Shown piece by piece: positions 8,794 to 19,845 of a DNA stretch of 64,000 bases. Every line of letters starts with the position of its first letter. Position 1 is the stretch's first letter. Source of the stretch: Mesorhabditis belari (lineage: Eukaryota > Nematoda > Chromadorea > Rhabditida > Rhabditidae). Both the position numbers and the translations under genes were made by a program. Below the pieces are notes generated by a model. That model worked only from the letters and a program-made list of their open reading frames with translations, was not told where the DNA came from and did no database searches. The stretch covers positions 1,054,001-1,118,000 of the forward strand of contig CAUEEP010000728.1 of NCBI GenBank assembly GCA_958450365.1, written 5' to 3'.

Positions 8794-11700
8794 CTAAATG
8801 AAAGACTTTGCTTTTGTTTTCCGCCATCTGTACAGGGTGAAGCCGTCGATTCCACCGTAAAAATACCCGGTAAACAGTTGCACAAAAATCGCGTATAGGA
8901 GGCCGATCTGGAAAGGAGAACATCGATTTGAGAAATTTGAAGGTATTTGAATTAGAATTAGAATTAGAATTAGAAATAGAATTAGAATTAGAATTAGAAT
9001 TAGATATAGAAATATTGGGTCGATGGAAAAGTCCTTTCCGATTTTTTGGGAGAGTACCTTAAATTTGTCGAATTTTGACGTTTTATAGCTCATCCTAAAG
9101 CCGAATTCAAGACGGATCGATTGGTAAAAACCGTTTTGAGATATCTCTTTTCTAAAAGTTTTTACAGCTATCTGGCTGTATTTTTTTGGCTCTGCCGCCC
9201 TTTACTAAAATAGCTGTAAAAACTTTTAGAAAAGAGATATCTCAAAACGGTTTTTACCAATCGATCCGTCTTGAATTCGGCTTTAGGATGAGCTATAAAA
9301 CGTCAAAATTCGACAAATTTAAGGTACTCCCCCAAAAAATCGGAAAGGACTTTTCCATCAACCCAATAGAATTAGAATTAGAAATAGAATTAGAAATACA
9401 ATTAATAGGTTGATGCATAAGTCTTTTCGTTTTTTCCGTACTTCTGTTAAAAAGTAACAAATTCACGAATTAATCTATAGTTTGCTCTATAAAAAAAGTG
9501 TTTTTTTGTTCAATTTGCATCTTTTTAAATGAATTTCGGTTCACTTTCAAGCAAATTCGAGAGTGAAAAACGCCTTTTTCGTAAAAATCTATAAAAAACT
9601 CTACGGAAAAATTGGCTGAATGAATTTCTCTGAAATTTTGGCGAAATATCAAACGTTTTTTTCTCTATCTTTTATCTATTGACACGAAGATAGGTTTTCT
9701 TTAGCTAAGGTGTCTAAACCGCATCATCGAGTTAGCCCTTTTTGACTACCCGACTTCATACTCTCAAGAAAATCCAGGGGGGCCCAGAAAGGGAAGGGTC
9801 TGTGGTCGACCCCGCCGATCTGCCAAGTTGAGCAACGTCGGCGCGGGTTAGTCGTGGGTTCGACTCCCATGGGTTCCCCTCCGAACGCCCCAGCCCGGCC
9901 ATCGGAGTATCATCGGCTACGACAACTACACTTCTGCCTCAGTAAATGTGGAAGCGGGTTGTGATCTGCGCTAAGTGCGAAGACAGATCAAATCATTTTT
10001 TTTTTATTTTAAGAAAATCCAGGCATTAAATATTTTTAAACCCGTTTTAATGTTATTTTGCAGAAAAATAATTGCTTTTTCTAATGAAATCAACCGTAGT
10101 TTAATTGGTGCATTTGTTGGCTTGAAACGGCAGACGAAAAGGAACAAAAACACTTATGCATCAACCTAATAGAATTAGAAGGTTTCAAAGATTTGTGCTT
10201 TTTTTGTATGAACAAAATTGAACAGATGCTTGTACTTTGTGGTCTTAAACGAGCGCTTTCTGGTACACTTGATTACGGTAAAGAAATGTTACGACACAGT
10301 ACGTACCTTACCGTAAATACTGTAATAGTCGTACGGTCGTGTAGTCGCAAAAGTTTTTTTCGTATTTCATTTTTATCAAATCGTAATCAAATGCTCTTTG
10401 AGATCAAAAAATAGTGCTGAATTTCAGCACTATTTTTTTTTGATAAATAAGCGCACATGATAGCATAAATCAGTGTCAAGAAAAACGCGTTCAAAGCTAG
10501 ACTACGCAACACTCCACACCGTTATGGGAATGGGGGTACTATTATAGTATTTACAGTATCCACTAGAGTTCGGCAAACAAAACCAAAACCAAAACAGACC
10601 AAAACCAAAGCCAAAACCAAAACTCAATTTGCATATAAATTAACATGTAAATTTAAAATTGTAAAATGCAAATTTGCCTTTCACTTTTTCTCACTCCACA
10701 AAATCCCGCGGCCGAAAAAAGGACCAAAACACGACCTCGAAGTTTCGAAACAAAAATTAGCCTATGGGATAGATTTTTTGGACGCTGATTTCAAATCTGC
10801 AAACAGATTTTTGCTAGCTCCTCCCAATCACGAGATATTGGCGAGTTTTGGTTAGTTTTGCTTTTGGTTTTGGTTTGTTTTGGTTTTGGTTTTGGTTTTG
10901 GTTAAGTTTTGTTTTGTTTTCCGAAGTCTAGTATCCACTATCATTTACTCTTTCATTTTTGAGCACATTGTGAGAAAGAATGAGAAATTGAAAGAAATAA
11001 TAAATGAAGTGTACTTCGATACTTTGCATTAGAGTGCATTAGAGTTGCATTAAAGTGGATTAGAGTTGCTTTAGAATGCATTAGAGTTGCATTAGAGTGT
11101 GTTCCTCTCAAAAAAAAACGACTCCCTTTTCGATTTCATGGATAATGAGCAAGAAAGCTTCTGATCCACGTATTAGAAAACGAGATCGTTTCCTATTTTG
11201 CGCTATTACTTGAGAGGGACACACTCTACTTTGCATATTACGACTTTTTTTTTCCTTACTTGCAAAAATCGAATAAATGTCACGTGGTAGAGCCAAACGA
11301 ATGTCACTGTCAAGAAGATAAACCCGGAGAAAATTTTCATGAAACGTTTCCGCCAACTTTCTTTTACCTAAAAAGAGATTTACCGCTTTAGCACGAAATT
11401 GATCTTTGCCAAAACACTATGGAAAAGTAGAGTGTGCGTTTTCTAAAAGGTATCGATTAGGGTGGTGCAAAAGAAACTGCCGATGGGTATCAGGTCTCAT
11501 TTATCAGAAACGAGCGATGCTAACGGCATTATTTTTTTAATGTTTTGTTCGCATATTTGTTTTCTATTTATTTCGACATTTGAATTTTTTGGTTGTTGTT
11601 TATTTTATTTTATTTATTGTTTAAAATGCTTATATTTTTTATTTAGATCATGGTCGAGCAAAAGTTTGTGTTACGAGCAGCATTACTGTTTAACTTCAAA

Positions 11701-14700
11701 ATTGGAAAGTCTGCTGCCGAAACGCATCGTTCTCTCTGTGCTGCTTTCGGAGATGGCAGTTCGTCTTTCAGGCAGTGTCAGACTTGGTTTCAACGATTCC
11801 GAGAGGGAGATGAGGCTTTGGAAGATTACAAGCACGGTTCGAGGCCAGAAGTCGTGAACAAAGCCAAGCTGAGGGACGTTATTCAGGCCGATCCATGCCA
11901 ATCTGCTCGAAATCTTGCGAAAATATTCCATTGTGATCATGTCACCATCGAATGCCATCTTTTTTTTGAATTTACCCTCAAATCGGCAGTTTCTTTTGCA
12001 CCACCCTAATAGTTTAGGGAACTACCGTACTCAGATCATTAGTTTACATCCCCCAACCCGATTTTGTTATCAATTTTGGTGTCATTGATTGAGCCTTGTA
12101 ATTCCTCATCGAATGATGACAAAATCAAGTTGATCAGATGTAAACTAACGCTCTGACTACGGTAGCTTTCTTAAATAGGTGTCTTTTAGAAAACGCATTA
12201 CTCGAGAGGAAAAAAAACTCAATGTAAAAGTTTTTTCATACATTGCTCCACGAGAATCCATTAGATTCGAATCGACGAAAGGACTCTCTCGGTTCGGCGT
12301 AGTATTTCCTTAAGCGTTCCTCTTTCTCAAGCCATAGTCTAGAAGTTTCAAATATAAATTATTAAATTCTTAAAGAATTTGATAGTTTTCAATATCTTCT
12401 TGCTTCCAAAAAGTCCTTACTTTGTCAACCATGCTCCAGCCGCCGTATCACTCCTTGGGATCTCCGAGATCGGGATTTTTTTCACATGGAAGTGGACCTA
12501 ACAAAAGAACTATTTTACTATACTTGTATACTTGTAAAAGAATAATTTTCATTTCCAATTTCACCTCTTTTGGAGCATCTCCTTTCGCTACGAGATGGAT
12601 CTCGGTTTGCACGGTTTTATATGGATAACCGATTGTGATGTCATAGATGTACGAGATATAGTTTTCTAAAACGAAATTCCTAAATTTCTCTAGTTATTCT
12701 GTAAATAAAGTTTGTAAATAAAGTCCTTTTTTTGATCCACCTTGTCTCATTTTTGTTGAGCAAGTGATTGAAGCCGGCCACGCGCGGGTAGAGAACGTAC
12801 TCGAGTTGGCTAAATTGAAAAATGATTGAACTTGAATTGGTATCCAGATATGTCAAAAGCTGATAAAGTTGTAGAACTCACCTCAACCCGTTTTTCTTCG
12901 CAAACGAATTGCTCTTGGCGGTCGTCCAATCGGTTTTATCTGTGCCTTCAGGGAAGAGCAGCACCTAGACTTTAGAATTACAGGGTGGCTCACAATTATA
13001 GCTTCAGAGGGCTTAGATTGCCCAAAATTGAGTCAATCGTTTTGATTTCTCTGGAGGTAAATCTTAAATAAATCTCCTAGAACGGTGCTCATTATCTAAG
13101 CGATTCAAGCTTTCAACTTTTTAAAATGCTTTTCCAAAGTTGAGAGCCGAGTATCGCTCCTCGTTTACAGGATTTTTGAGAGTGATCTTGTCAAAATCAC
13201 ATTTAAAATTGAATTTATTATGTTAATGAACGAAATTTCACTTTCTCTACGCAGTTTAAGTGCAAAAATTTTAGAGAAATGCCACCAAAACTCGCTTAAA
13301 ATGATCTATTTTCACTTGTGACATTTAGAAAAGCCACTAAAGAACAAGAAAAATCTTATTTTTCAAGGTCTATCGCTTTTAAATTTTATAAATAAATATG
13401 ATTAATTGAAATTAAATTAAATTTTTAAAGACTTTTTATCAAAAAAATGAAACTTTAAAAATTCTTTAAATGAGTAGTGTGGATTAGCGAATTTGGGAAT
13501 TTGGGCACCCTTTGGCAATTTTGTAGAAACAATTGATAATTTTTGGAAAAATTTTGGTTTGTTTTAAAAAAATGTGATAATATTAAAAATGAGTTTTTTT
13601 GGGTTTTTAAGGGTGGGAAATTTTTGGCAATTTTTGGAAAATTTTGGCCAAATTTGGACAATTTAGGTAAGTTTTGGGCAAATATTTAAAAATTTGGTTA
13701 TTAATGTAAGTTTTTTGGACAATCTATGGCCAGTTTTGGACAATCTAGACCCTCTGAAGTGAGCTATAATTGTGAGCCACTTCGTAAACACATTTCTTAC
13801 CTGATAGTTATTCTTCATACTCGCATAGTATTCAATCGTATTCTCGAAGCTTTCCTTATCTTTCTCGATGTTTCTTTCCAAAAAGATGAATTGATTCGCC
13901 GACATGCCGAATCCTAGGAATTTCAATAAAACTTGTGATTATTTTAAGGTGGCACCTGCTCCCGGCAAGAACTTCAACTCTTTCTTCATCGAGATTTTAT
14001 TCGACGTAATCAACCAGGGATTTATTTGGAAAAGAGCTGACCAAATGTACATCCAATCTAATCTGAAAGTGCGATATGATGGGCTTTGGGTCGCCGGGGT
14101 CTGAGGGTCGTCATGGCCGAGTGGTTAGAAGCCTAGTATCATAGTCGGAAGTTCACGGGTTCGATCCCGGACTCGAAAGTTTCAGTCTTTTTTCAAATTT
14201 TCTTATTCTGCTTTTTCTTGCCTAAATTTGGGATGTGCTTGTGTGTTGTTGGTTTCACATTCTTCATGTTGAATAAATGTAATTGTTCTCTGAACAATAA
14301 CAGAACCTTGTTCGATGATTCATGAGTATCATTGCCGGCTCATCATACTCGATCGGATCTCCGCACACCCGGATTGTCACCCCGAAGAACCACTCGAGAA
14401 AGCACTGAACTGAAGAATTTGATGTTTTCAATTAGCTGTTGATCCACTTTAAGCTTTTATTAAAGGATCTTATCGAGGAATCGTATTTGTTGGCAGTTTA
14501 GCTCACTTTACCGGATTTCCCCTAAACCCACCATTGGAATGGTCATCCATAGAGAAACAGCTCGATCCATATTATGTCTCCACGTTTTATTCATCCCGAG
14601 TAACAACATCGGCACCATTAAACAACAAATATAACTCCCAAAAGAAGCAGTTATTAAGATAATAAACCCAAAAAACCATCCTTTAATCGCTCGGATGAGA

Positions 14701-14708
14701 GCAAGCAT
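8794..14708 (-). CDS. lysocardiolipin / lysophospholipid acyltransferase (LCLAT1, ACL-8/9/10 type)
   Basis: Eleven exons: 14708-14532, 14404-14307, 14062-13956, 13913-13801, 12964-12882, 12809-12741, 12679-12565, 12497-12421, 12338-12242, 11367-11260 and 8907-8794. All join in frame with GT-AG borders to give 385 aa, the usual size for this family. The enzyme transfers an acyl chain from acyl-CoA to a lysophospholipid in an internal membrane. Visible landmarks: an N-terminal membrane segment (about 10-40), the catalytic NHRTRLD block (NH-X4-D, residues 88-94), the FPEGT acceptor-binding block (169-173), and the C-terminal membrane segments encoded by the last two exons. Human LCLAT1 has the same order. 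The start follows an ATTTTCAG acceptor directly, suggesting trans-splicing; an out-of-frame ATG lies 5 nt upstream. The intron before the last exon is 2.35 kb and the one before that 0.87 kb, both swollen by transposons. Confidence 0.93.
9015..9366. mobile_element. palindromic mariner-type MITE (352 bp)
   Basis: Arms of about 165 bp begin TTGGGTCGATGGAAAAGTCC and end in the near-perfect complement. TA flanks both ends (9013-9014 and 9367-9368). It is inserted in a GAATTA tandem tract (8950-9012, continuing at 9367-9402) inside the last intron of the acyltransferase gene. No coding capacity. Confidence 0.88.
9405..10169. mobile_element. mariner-type nonautonomous element carrying a SINE, copy 1 (765 bp)
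   Basis: The ends ATAGGTTGATGCATAAG and CTTATGCATCAACCTAA resemble mariner termini, and TA flanks both sides (9403-9404, 10170-10171). Without the inner SINE the element would be about 520 bp, matching copies at 29635-30156 (522 bp) and 37549-38069 (521 bp). A second SINE-bearing copy is at 23562-24329 in reverse orientation. Frames of about 60 aa recur in each copy but show no transposase motif, so I do not call them genes. Confidence 0.9.
9779..10010 (+). mobile_element. tRNA-derived SINE inserted in the mariner-type element
   Basis: A 232-bp GC-richer insert is flanked by an exact 13-bp duplication, AAGAAAATCCAGG (9766-9778 and 10011-10023). It contains a perfect RNA polymerase III B-box, GGTTCGACTCC, at 9857-9867, in a tRNA-like T-arm, and ends in a T-rich tail. 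The A-box is poor. The long duplication and internal promoter point to LINE-driven retroposition. The uninterrupted target is preserved in the copies at 29635 and 37549. Confidence 0.85.
10311..10556. mobile_element. MITE family A, copy 3 (246 bp)
   Basis: Ends CCGTAAATACTGTAATAGT and ATAGTATTTACAG with TA on both sides (10309-10310, 10557-10558). It is somewhat diverged and shorter than the 266-bp copies. It lies inside the last intron of the acyltransferase gene. Confidence 0.85.
10564..10930. mobile_element. hAT-type MITE (367 bp)
   Basis: Terminal repeats TAGAGTTCGG and CCGAAGTCTA are flanked by an exact 8-bp duplication, GTATCCAC (10556-10563 and 10931-10938). Both features are typical of hAT elements. 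Subterminal CCAAAAC/GGTTTTG tandems form an extended palindrome. It inserted directly at the right edge of the MITE A copy, so it is the younger of the two. Confidence 0.85.
11025..11105. repeat. GCATTAGAGTT minisatellite
   Basis: About seven imperfect copies of GCATTAGAGTT (period 11-12). The right edge runs into AGAGTGTGTTCCTCTC, a motif that recurs at the borders of other repeats in the window (about 55937, 57000 and 42870). Confidence 0.7.
11457..12009 (+). mobile_element. mariner with only the DNA-binding domain left (553 bp)
   Basis: Perfect 28-bp terminal inverted repeats start TTAGGGTGGTGCAAAAGAAA. TA follows the right end; the left flank is GA, so the duplication has decayed. Inside, an ORF starting at ATG 11650 encodes about 100 residues of a mariner transposase N-terminus: two helix-turn-helix units, including the typical segment QTWFQRFREGDEALEDYKHG. 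It then runs straight into the right terminal repeat. The catalytic D,D34D domain is deleted. The element lies in an intron of the acyltransferase gene, in the opposite orientation to the gene. Confidence 0.9.
12025..12162. mobile_element. short palindromic MITE (about 138 bp)
   Basis: Starts CCGTACTCAGATCATTAGTT and ends with its imperfect complement, with TA on both sides (12023-12024, 12163-12164). The CCGTA start resembles the other TA-flanked MITE families here. It lies next to the mariner derivative in the same intron. Confidence 0.75.
14110..14180 (+). tRNA. tRNA-like sequence, probably a pseudogene
   Basis: It contains a good A-box (TGGCCGAGTGGTTAGAAGC) and B-box (GGTTCGATCCC) at tRNA spacing. 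The T-stem has two mismatches and I cannot form a good acceptor stem, so I do not assign an anticodon. It lies in the second intron of the acyltransferase gene. Confidence 0.45.
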
Positions 14709-14718
14709 TGCATCTGAA

Positions 14719-15084
14719 AATTCTGCAAAAAATTAATAGCAAAATTAGGCATTAATAATAAAATTAGGCGATGGTTCACTCGTAAATAACACTTGAAATA
14801 CTTTAAAAACTAAGAAAAAGCAAAAACGAATCGATTTGAGTTTAAAAGATTGAGAAAAGAGATGAAAGAGAAGGGAATCGTCGACTCAAATCCATTCCTT
14901 TCATTTCATTCTTTCCGACAAATCCAGTCTCTCATTCATAAGCTTCAACATCCACAGCAACGAGTTTTTAAAAATGATCAAAAAGGATAAACCCTTTTCC
15001 TTTACGTTGAGGGGAGTAAAATTTGGTGATGAACGAAAAGAGAAGAAAGTGGAAAAGAGAGGTTTTGACCTAGATTTGAGAATT
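14719..15084. other. upstream region of the acyltransferase gene
   Basis: No exon seen. It presumably holds the promoter of the minus-strand gene. Confidence 0.4.
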
Positions 15085-15440
15085 TGAAAGACGTGAGAAA
15101 ATGGGGAAAAGAAAAGGACAAAGAATGACCTTGAACAGAGATATTTGTAAGGATTTTGTAAGGATTTTACAGAGATTTTACTCTCAAATTTTCCTCTCTT
15201 ATTAAGGGGAACTCATTGACACTTAGAGGACTAAGCCTGCTAAAGCTAAAGCCTGCTAAAGCTAAAGCCTGCTAAAGCTAAAGCCTGCTAAAGCTAAAGC
15301 CTGCTAAAGCTAAAGCCTGCTAAAGCCTGCTAAAGCTAAAGCCTGCTAAAGCTAAAGCCTGCTAAAGCTAAAGCCTGCTAAAGCTAAAGCCTGCTTTTCC
15401 TGTTCGGTAGAGCTTTGAAACCATTGCAGAGCTCTTCCAA
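15085..15440. repeat. left arm of a large inverted repeat with 16-bp minisatellite
   Basis: The arm runs from about 15085 to 15440 and matches 19470-19845 in inverse orientation. Each arm has unique flanks (for example GGGGAACTCATTGACACTTA and CTGTTCGGTAGAGCTTTGAA) around a tandem of GCCTGCTAAAGCTAAA. The tandem differs in length between arms. About 4 kb of unrelated sequence separates the arms. Confidence 0.88.
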
Positions 15441-16619
15441 AAATCGAAAATTCATTTTGTCTTTTGTTTAATTTAATGAGAATGAAACTTTGGGGTTATC
15501 TCGTTGATTTTTCTTGTCAAAGAGATGCGTTCTAAATGACGAAAACCTCTTGAGACTTGAGAAGGGAATGAGATGGGAAAGAGAGGGAAAGGAGGAAAGA
15601 TTAAGGGAAGGCTCAGGACAACGGCAATATACGGAACGATGTTCAGACCACAATGCATTTAACGTTCCCTACCCAACAAGTGATTCAATTTTACATAGAA
15701 TTTAGTGCTATTATAGGAGCAGGACCTATGGCCTGGTACTGAGCCGACAAAAATTGTCTTTAGAATAATTCTGTTTGTACACTTGATAGCATCTTTTTTT
15801 AGCATCTATCTTTTTTCTCTCTACTCTGAAAGTTTTTTTACTTTGTCAGCTTCACTAGATTGTGTTACTCTTGTTCATTTCAGAATTCTCAACTTTGAGG
15901 CATTAATTTGTCTTTAGAATAATCTGTTTCTATTTCTGTTGTACATTCGATAGCATTCTATCATTTATTTTTGAATAGAAGATCAAAGATTTCAGAAGAT
16001 CAAATGCCAAACTTGAAATTCTTACTAAATTACGCATTTTTTTTTTGCCAAATTCGTTTTTTCACTGCTTCTCCAAAAAGCTCATTTTGAAGAAAGTTTG
16101 GGTGCATTTCGCGGGGAAAAGAGCCAACGAAATACCCACAAATTATTAAGATCTCGTGGGTTCTTTTGGGGAAATAAAAACCCTTGAGATTAAACTCTTT
16201 AAAAGTTTTTAAAGTTCTGAAAAGAATTTTTCTCAAAAATGGACTTTTTTGTGTACTTGTAGATCGATTTAGAGAAGTCTCACGCTTATTTTAGTGAAAT
16301 CTTTTTCTTGCAAACGGTTCTCCTTTAATCGAATCATTTTCATTGACAAAGCAAAAGTAGAAACTACATTTTATGTCTGAAAATTCAAAAAATGACACTG
16401 GATTTTGTTTTTAACTTTTTCATAAGATATTAAGTGATGGTTTAGCTGAAAATCTGGGTCTTTTCATTATGAAATTCCATTATATGCAAAACCGAAAGCC
16501 AATTCGTTTCTCTTGTGACTTTTCTTGGGAAAAATGAGTAAAATAAACTTTGCCAATAGTTTCTACGATCCTGAAAGTCCCGGGGCACAAATTTTTAACA
16601 TTAAATCTCATTTGGGGAT

Positions 16620-16845
16620 CATTTACAGAACAAAAGGGAATCACTGTGTGGTGATCTTTGTGTGGCCGCGTAATCGCTCGCGACCTGGCACACGTTCCTG
16701 ATAGATAGGTATTCCCTTTTGGAATTGATAAAGAGGAAGGACTGATGAAGATGGCCTCGCCACTTTGGGTGTCACTATGCCCAAATTTCTTGGAACACTT
16801 CTTGCCCCATATTTAGCTGTATTTTTGCTACAAATTCCTACATTT
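16620..16845 (+). repeat. dispersed repeat family R3, copy 1
   Basis: Shares blocks such as GATAGATAGGT, GTGTCACTATGCCCAAATTT and TTGCCCC with 18765-19060 (inverted) and 25020-25295 (same strand, inside a channel-gene intron). The copies are diverged. No terminal repeats were recognised, so the element type is unknown. Confidence 0.7.
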
Positions 16846-18764
16846 GGTTCAGCTCGCTAAACCCAAATTAACCGAAATATTCAAAGTCGAAACGGACCCG
16901 AAAAACATGACACCATTCAATTCTAAAATCTTGCCTTACTAGCATTTGGGATTGTTTCCCCTGATTGCTCCATAGAAAAATCTTTTCTGAAAGCCAGGAT
17001 TTCTGAAAGCTAGCTCTTTTTAGCTTTATCTCATTGTCGCTTTGTTCCTTACCATAGATTAAATAAAAGGTCACGAGTCACCTTAGACTTTGCTAAATAT
17101 CAAATTTTGTGTAGACTTGTGAGGCGCTGAAGACAAAAAAAGCTGAGAGAAAGCTCGTAAATTGTGGAAAAAGGATGGATGGGTGAAAGGGGGGATCAAA
17201 TACGAGTCAAATACGAGTTGACGAAATTTCTTCAAGAATTTCCAAGAATTTCTTCATTTCTCTTTGGGAAATGGGGAAATCAGAAAAATAAATAAAGAAA
17301 ATAAAGTCAAAAGTTTAAATTAAGACCATGATGTTTTTGTTTTTTCCGCCTCTTTGTTTTTTTTTTGTTCGTTTCAATTCGGGTTTATTTTTGCTCTAAA
17401 ATGAGCTTTAAGGCTAAGACTTTCATGAAATTCATGAAACAGATTTTTTATGTTTTCTGTACACTTTCTTGACGCTCAATTTTCTTTCAAAGTTTCCTTT
17501 GATTAGAAATTTTATCAAAAGCTCTACTTCATAGCTCACTTTTGACGTAATCAAGGCTCATTCATTGAGCTCCAACACGGATTGCATTGTTTCAACGTTG
17601 TTGAGAGATTTTGGATTCAGTTTTACTCGAAATCTTTACTTAAAGCTTCAAGAAACACACAATTTTATACTGTTTGCTGTGAAAAAGTTTTCAAATCGTT
17701 CCCTAGTCCTTTTTTTTTGATTCAAATGCATTTTCTCATTGGCTAAGCTTTGTTGATTGTTTGATTGATTAAATTCGCTTCAATATATCAATTCTTTGAT
17801 CTTTTAATATCAATATACAATCTTACTTTTCAATAAATAAATCTCATTGGAGAATCTTTGTGTAGAGCTTGTACAGGACCGATAGCAGGGATATTGACTC
17901 ATTGACTCATTGACTTCTCATGATTGAATTTAGACAAAAATCCATTTTCGATCCTTCTTTCCTTCGAATCATAACAGTTTGAGCATAGCAAAGTTAAGAT
18001 TTTTAGCTCTAGTTTTGCTCTAGCTTAGCTCTAGCTTAGTTCTAGCTTAGCTCTAGCTTAGCTCTAGCTTAGCTAGCTTTTCATTTCACTAATAACTTTG
18101 CTCTAGTAATATTTTCCGAAGAAATGAAGATGAAGAGTCCCTTCAATGATTCAAAAAAAATGAGGTACCAACATCGAGTGAAGATTCCTTTGTGTGGGCG
18201 AACATTTCTCTTTTTTTCCCCCTCTTCTCATCCTGAATTCTTTGTTGAGACGACGAAGATATTGGGATTCGTCAAAAATCCGTTGATTTTATTTCGAAAA
18301 AAAGCAAAGAGTGAAGCCGAAGAAATCCGCCGATTCGAATAGATTAATCTATTTCTGACCAATGGCGCAAAGAGTAGACGAATTTTTTGAAAAAACCCCG
18401 TCAATTTGTTTTTAAGCTTTTGATCAAAGGCTTTTTGGGGTTTGAGATTTTAAAGATTCTGGGTCAATTAGTTGAGATTTCCCATTGATGGCGAGGAGGT
18501 GATCGAAAATTCTAGCAGCTTCTTTGAAGGTGCAGGAATTTTCGACCGCTTGAATGACCGGCTTTTGGTCTCTGGTTTTCAGTGGGTTTTTTTTAAAAAA
18601 AAGGTTTACAAATTGTAGTAATCTGTTTTTGATGAAATTTTCTGTAGAAATGACTAAAGTAAATCGGTTTATCACTAATTTATTAAGTATTAAAGGAAAA
18701 AAAATCAGTTTTTCAGATCAGCTTCAACCTTAAATATCTTTTTTTAATTTTGATTTAACAGGAT

Positions 18765-19215
18765 GGCATTTGTAGCAAAAGTAGAGCCAGATTTAGGGCA
18801 AAAAAGTGTTCCCAGAAATTTGGGCATAGTGACGCCCAAGGTCTCGAAGTCACATAGCTTTAAATCCTAAAAAATTGCCCTTTCCTCTTTGCGAACACCT
18901 ATCTATCGGGGCCGTGTGCCAGGTTGCAAGCGATTACGTGGCCGTACAAAAGAACACCTCGCCAGCCACTTTACTCCAGTTCTTTTGCTTCGTAGATGGC
19001 CTTAAATTAAGGAAAAGTAAATTTGTACTCCGAGGTTTTCGGGATCAGCGTATCGATTGAAAATGCATCGATGGGGACGGGGTATCGATTGCAAGCGATT
19101 ACGCACAAAGAACACCTCGCCAGCCACTTTACGCCAGTTCTTTTGCTTCGTAGATGGCCTTAAATGAAGAAATTGAGCCGTAAATTTGTACCCCGAGGTT
19201 TTCGGGATCGGCGTA
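18765..19215 (-). repeat. dispersed repeat family R3, copy 2 with internal tandem duplication
   Basis: Inverted relative to copies 1 and 3. The last 130 bp (AACACCTCGCCAGCCACTTT through GTATCGATTG) are present twice in tandem, at about 18930-19060 and 19090-19215. Confidence 0.7.
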
Positions 19216-19469
19216 TCGATTGGAGATATTCCTTTTATTAAGTTGCAATAGCATTCATGCGTTTTTTTTTCACCAGGAACTGATGATTAATTGTTTTTTT
19301 TTTCTTGGAGTTTCTTTGAGTGGGCATATTTGCACTCCTCTTTTTGTAGGGTCCACCATTGAGGCTTGGTTATTGCAAATTATTTCCTCTAGAGTGCTTA
19401 TTTGTTTATAGGTTTCAGAAGCAATAATTTCATCTGAAACATTTCGAATTGCAGCAAATGTAGGAATTT

Positions 19470-19845
19470 GTGGGGAGCTCTGCAATGGTTTCAAAGCTCT
19501 ACCGAACAGGAAAAGCAGGCTTTAGCTTTAGCAGGCTTTAGCTTTAGCAGGCTTTAGCTTTAGCAGGCTTTAGCTTTAGCAGGCTTTAGCTTTAGCAGGC
19601 TTTAGCTTTAGCAGGCTTTAGCTTTAGCAGGCTTTAGCTTTAGCAGGCTTTAGCTTTAGCAGGCTTTAGCTTTAGCAGGCTTTAGCTTTAGCAGGCTTTA
19701 GCATTAGCAGGCTTAGTCCTCTAAGTGTCAATGAGTTCCCCTTAATAAGAGAGGAAAATTTAAGAGTAAAATCTCCGTAAAATCCTTACAAACTCCTTAC
19801 AAATATCTCTGTTCAAGGTCATTCTTTGTCCTTTTCTTTTCCCCA
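19470..19845. repeat. right arm of the large inverted repeat
   Basis: Inverse counterpart of 15085-15440, with about twelve copies of the AGGCTTTAGCTTTAGC unit. Frames read across it are artefacts of the tandem. Confidence 0.88.

Larger units (their letters stand above)
15441..19469. other. region between inverted-repeat arms, no gene seen
   Basis: It holds two copies of dispersed repeat family R3 (16620-16845 and 18765-19060, plus a partial tandem repeat of its end at 19081-19215) and a GCTCTAGCTTA minisatellite (18004-18080). A minus-strand frame at 18424-18600 (containing AVENSCTFKEAARIFD) looks faintly like a transposase helix-turn-helix, but I cannot extend it by splicing. No supportable gene. 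Confidence 0.5.

Noticed and set aside
9470..9652. 60-aa frame found identically at 9.5, 24.1 and 37.6 kb, and another at 10.0, 30.0 and 37.9 kb
   Set aside because: Both lie in copies of the mariner-type nonautonomous element. They show no transposase motif, and copy identity is explained by recent transposition of the DNA.
18424..18675. Minus-strand frame with AVENSCTFKEAARIFD, possibly a helix-turn-helix
   Set aside because: Only one short segment looks plausible. No start, partner exon or element ends were found, so it is too weak to annotate as a gene.
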